DNA of 12,853 bases, taken from the NCBI GenBank assembly GCA_900322165.1, contig ONYR01000204.1, forward strand, positions 1 through 12,853, written 5' to 3'. Source of the stretch: an uncultured Eubacteriales bacterium. GTDB lineage: Bacteria > Bacillota > Clostridia > Lachnospirales > Bianqueaceae. Shown here one piece after another: positions 12,851 to 12,853 of the stretch. Both the position numbers and the translations under genes were made by a program. Each line of letters begins with the position of its first letter. Position 1 is the stretch's first letter. A model generated the notes under the pieces. The model was not told where the DNA came from. It was given only the letters and a program-made list of their open reading frames with translations, and searched no databases.

Positions 12851-12853
12851 TTC

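Noticed and set aside
12586..12853. CRISPR array
   Set aside because: The 44-bp units are contiguous without unique spacers, the 20-bp repeats have only two copies, and no cas gene is nearby.

Overview
The window looks like a chromosomal segment of a Bacillota bacterium, probably a gut- or rumen-type Clostridia or Erysipelotrichia member. The reasons are strong AGGAGG-type ribosome binding sites, sigma-A promoters of the TTGACA-N17-TATAAT type, hairpin plus T-run terminators, a tRNA gene without an encoded CCA end, and an SDR-type fructuronate reductase as in Bacillus rather than the E. coli type. No plasmid, phage structural or intact transposase gene is visible.

Left part (1-2058): a tRNA-Val(GAC) with its terminator on the minus strand, a PflX-like radical SAM protein on the plus strand, and an AraC-family regulator on the minus strand whose end overlaps the radical SAM gene tail to tail. 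Centre-left (2059-5621): a hexuronate catabolic block. uxuA (mannonate dehydratase) and an SDR-type uxuB (fructuronate reductase) are followed by kdgK (2-keto-3-deoxygluconate kinase), which has its own promoter set inside a perfect 15-bp inverted repeat. Together they convert fructuronate to mannonate, then to KDG, then to KDPG. Uronate isomerase, KDPG aldolase and a transporter are not in the window. The AraC protein, divergent from uxuA, is the obvious candidate regulator.

Centre (5622-6537): a gene-poor stretch with a cluster of alternating TTCATATCA motifs and six tandem copies of a 16-bp repeat, then a 67-residue protein with one EF-hand/dockerin-like calcium loop. Centre-right (6538-9864, minus strand): a 645-residue DUF4838-type protein (glycoside-hydrolase-like, possibly acting on glucuronides), a membrane-anchored TPR protein upstream of it, and an HxlR-family regulator.

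Right part (9865-12853): divergent from the HxlR gene, and sharing an interleaved promoter and palindrome region with it, is a compact three-gene cassette: an SPL-family radical SAM protein, an MmcQ/YjbR protein fused to a PUA/EVE-like domain, and a phage Gp37/Gp68-like (DUF5131) protein that carries a radical-SAM-like cysteine motif. The last gene is interrupted by an in-frame TGA exactly where the family normally has tryptophan. This redox-regulator plus radical-SAM cassette is the best candidate for an undescribed system here. The window ends in a mosaic of 44-bp tandem repeats, an 18-bp inverted repeat and a 20-bp direct repeat.
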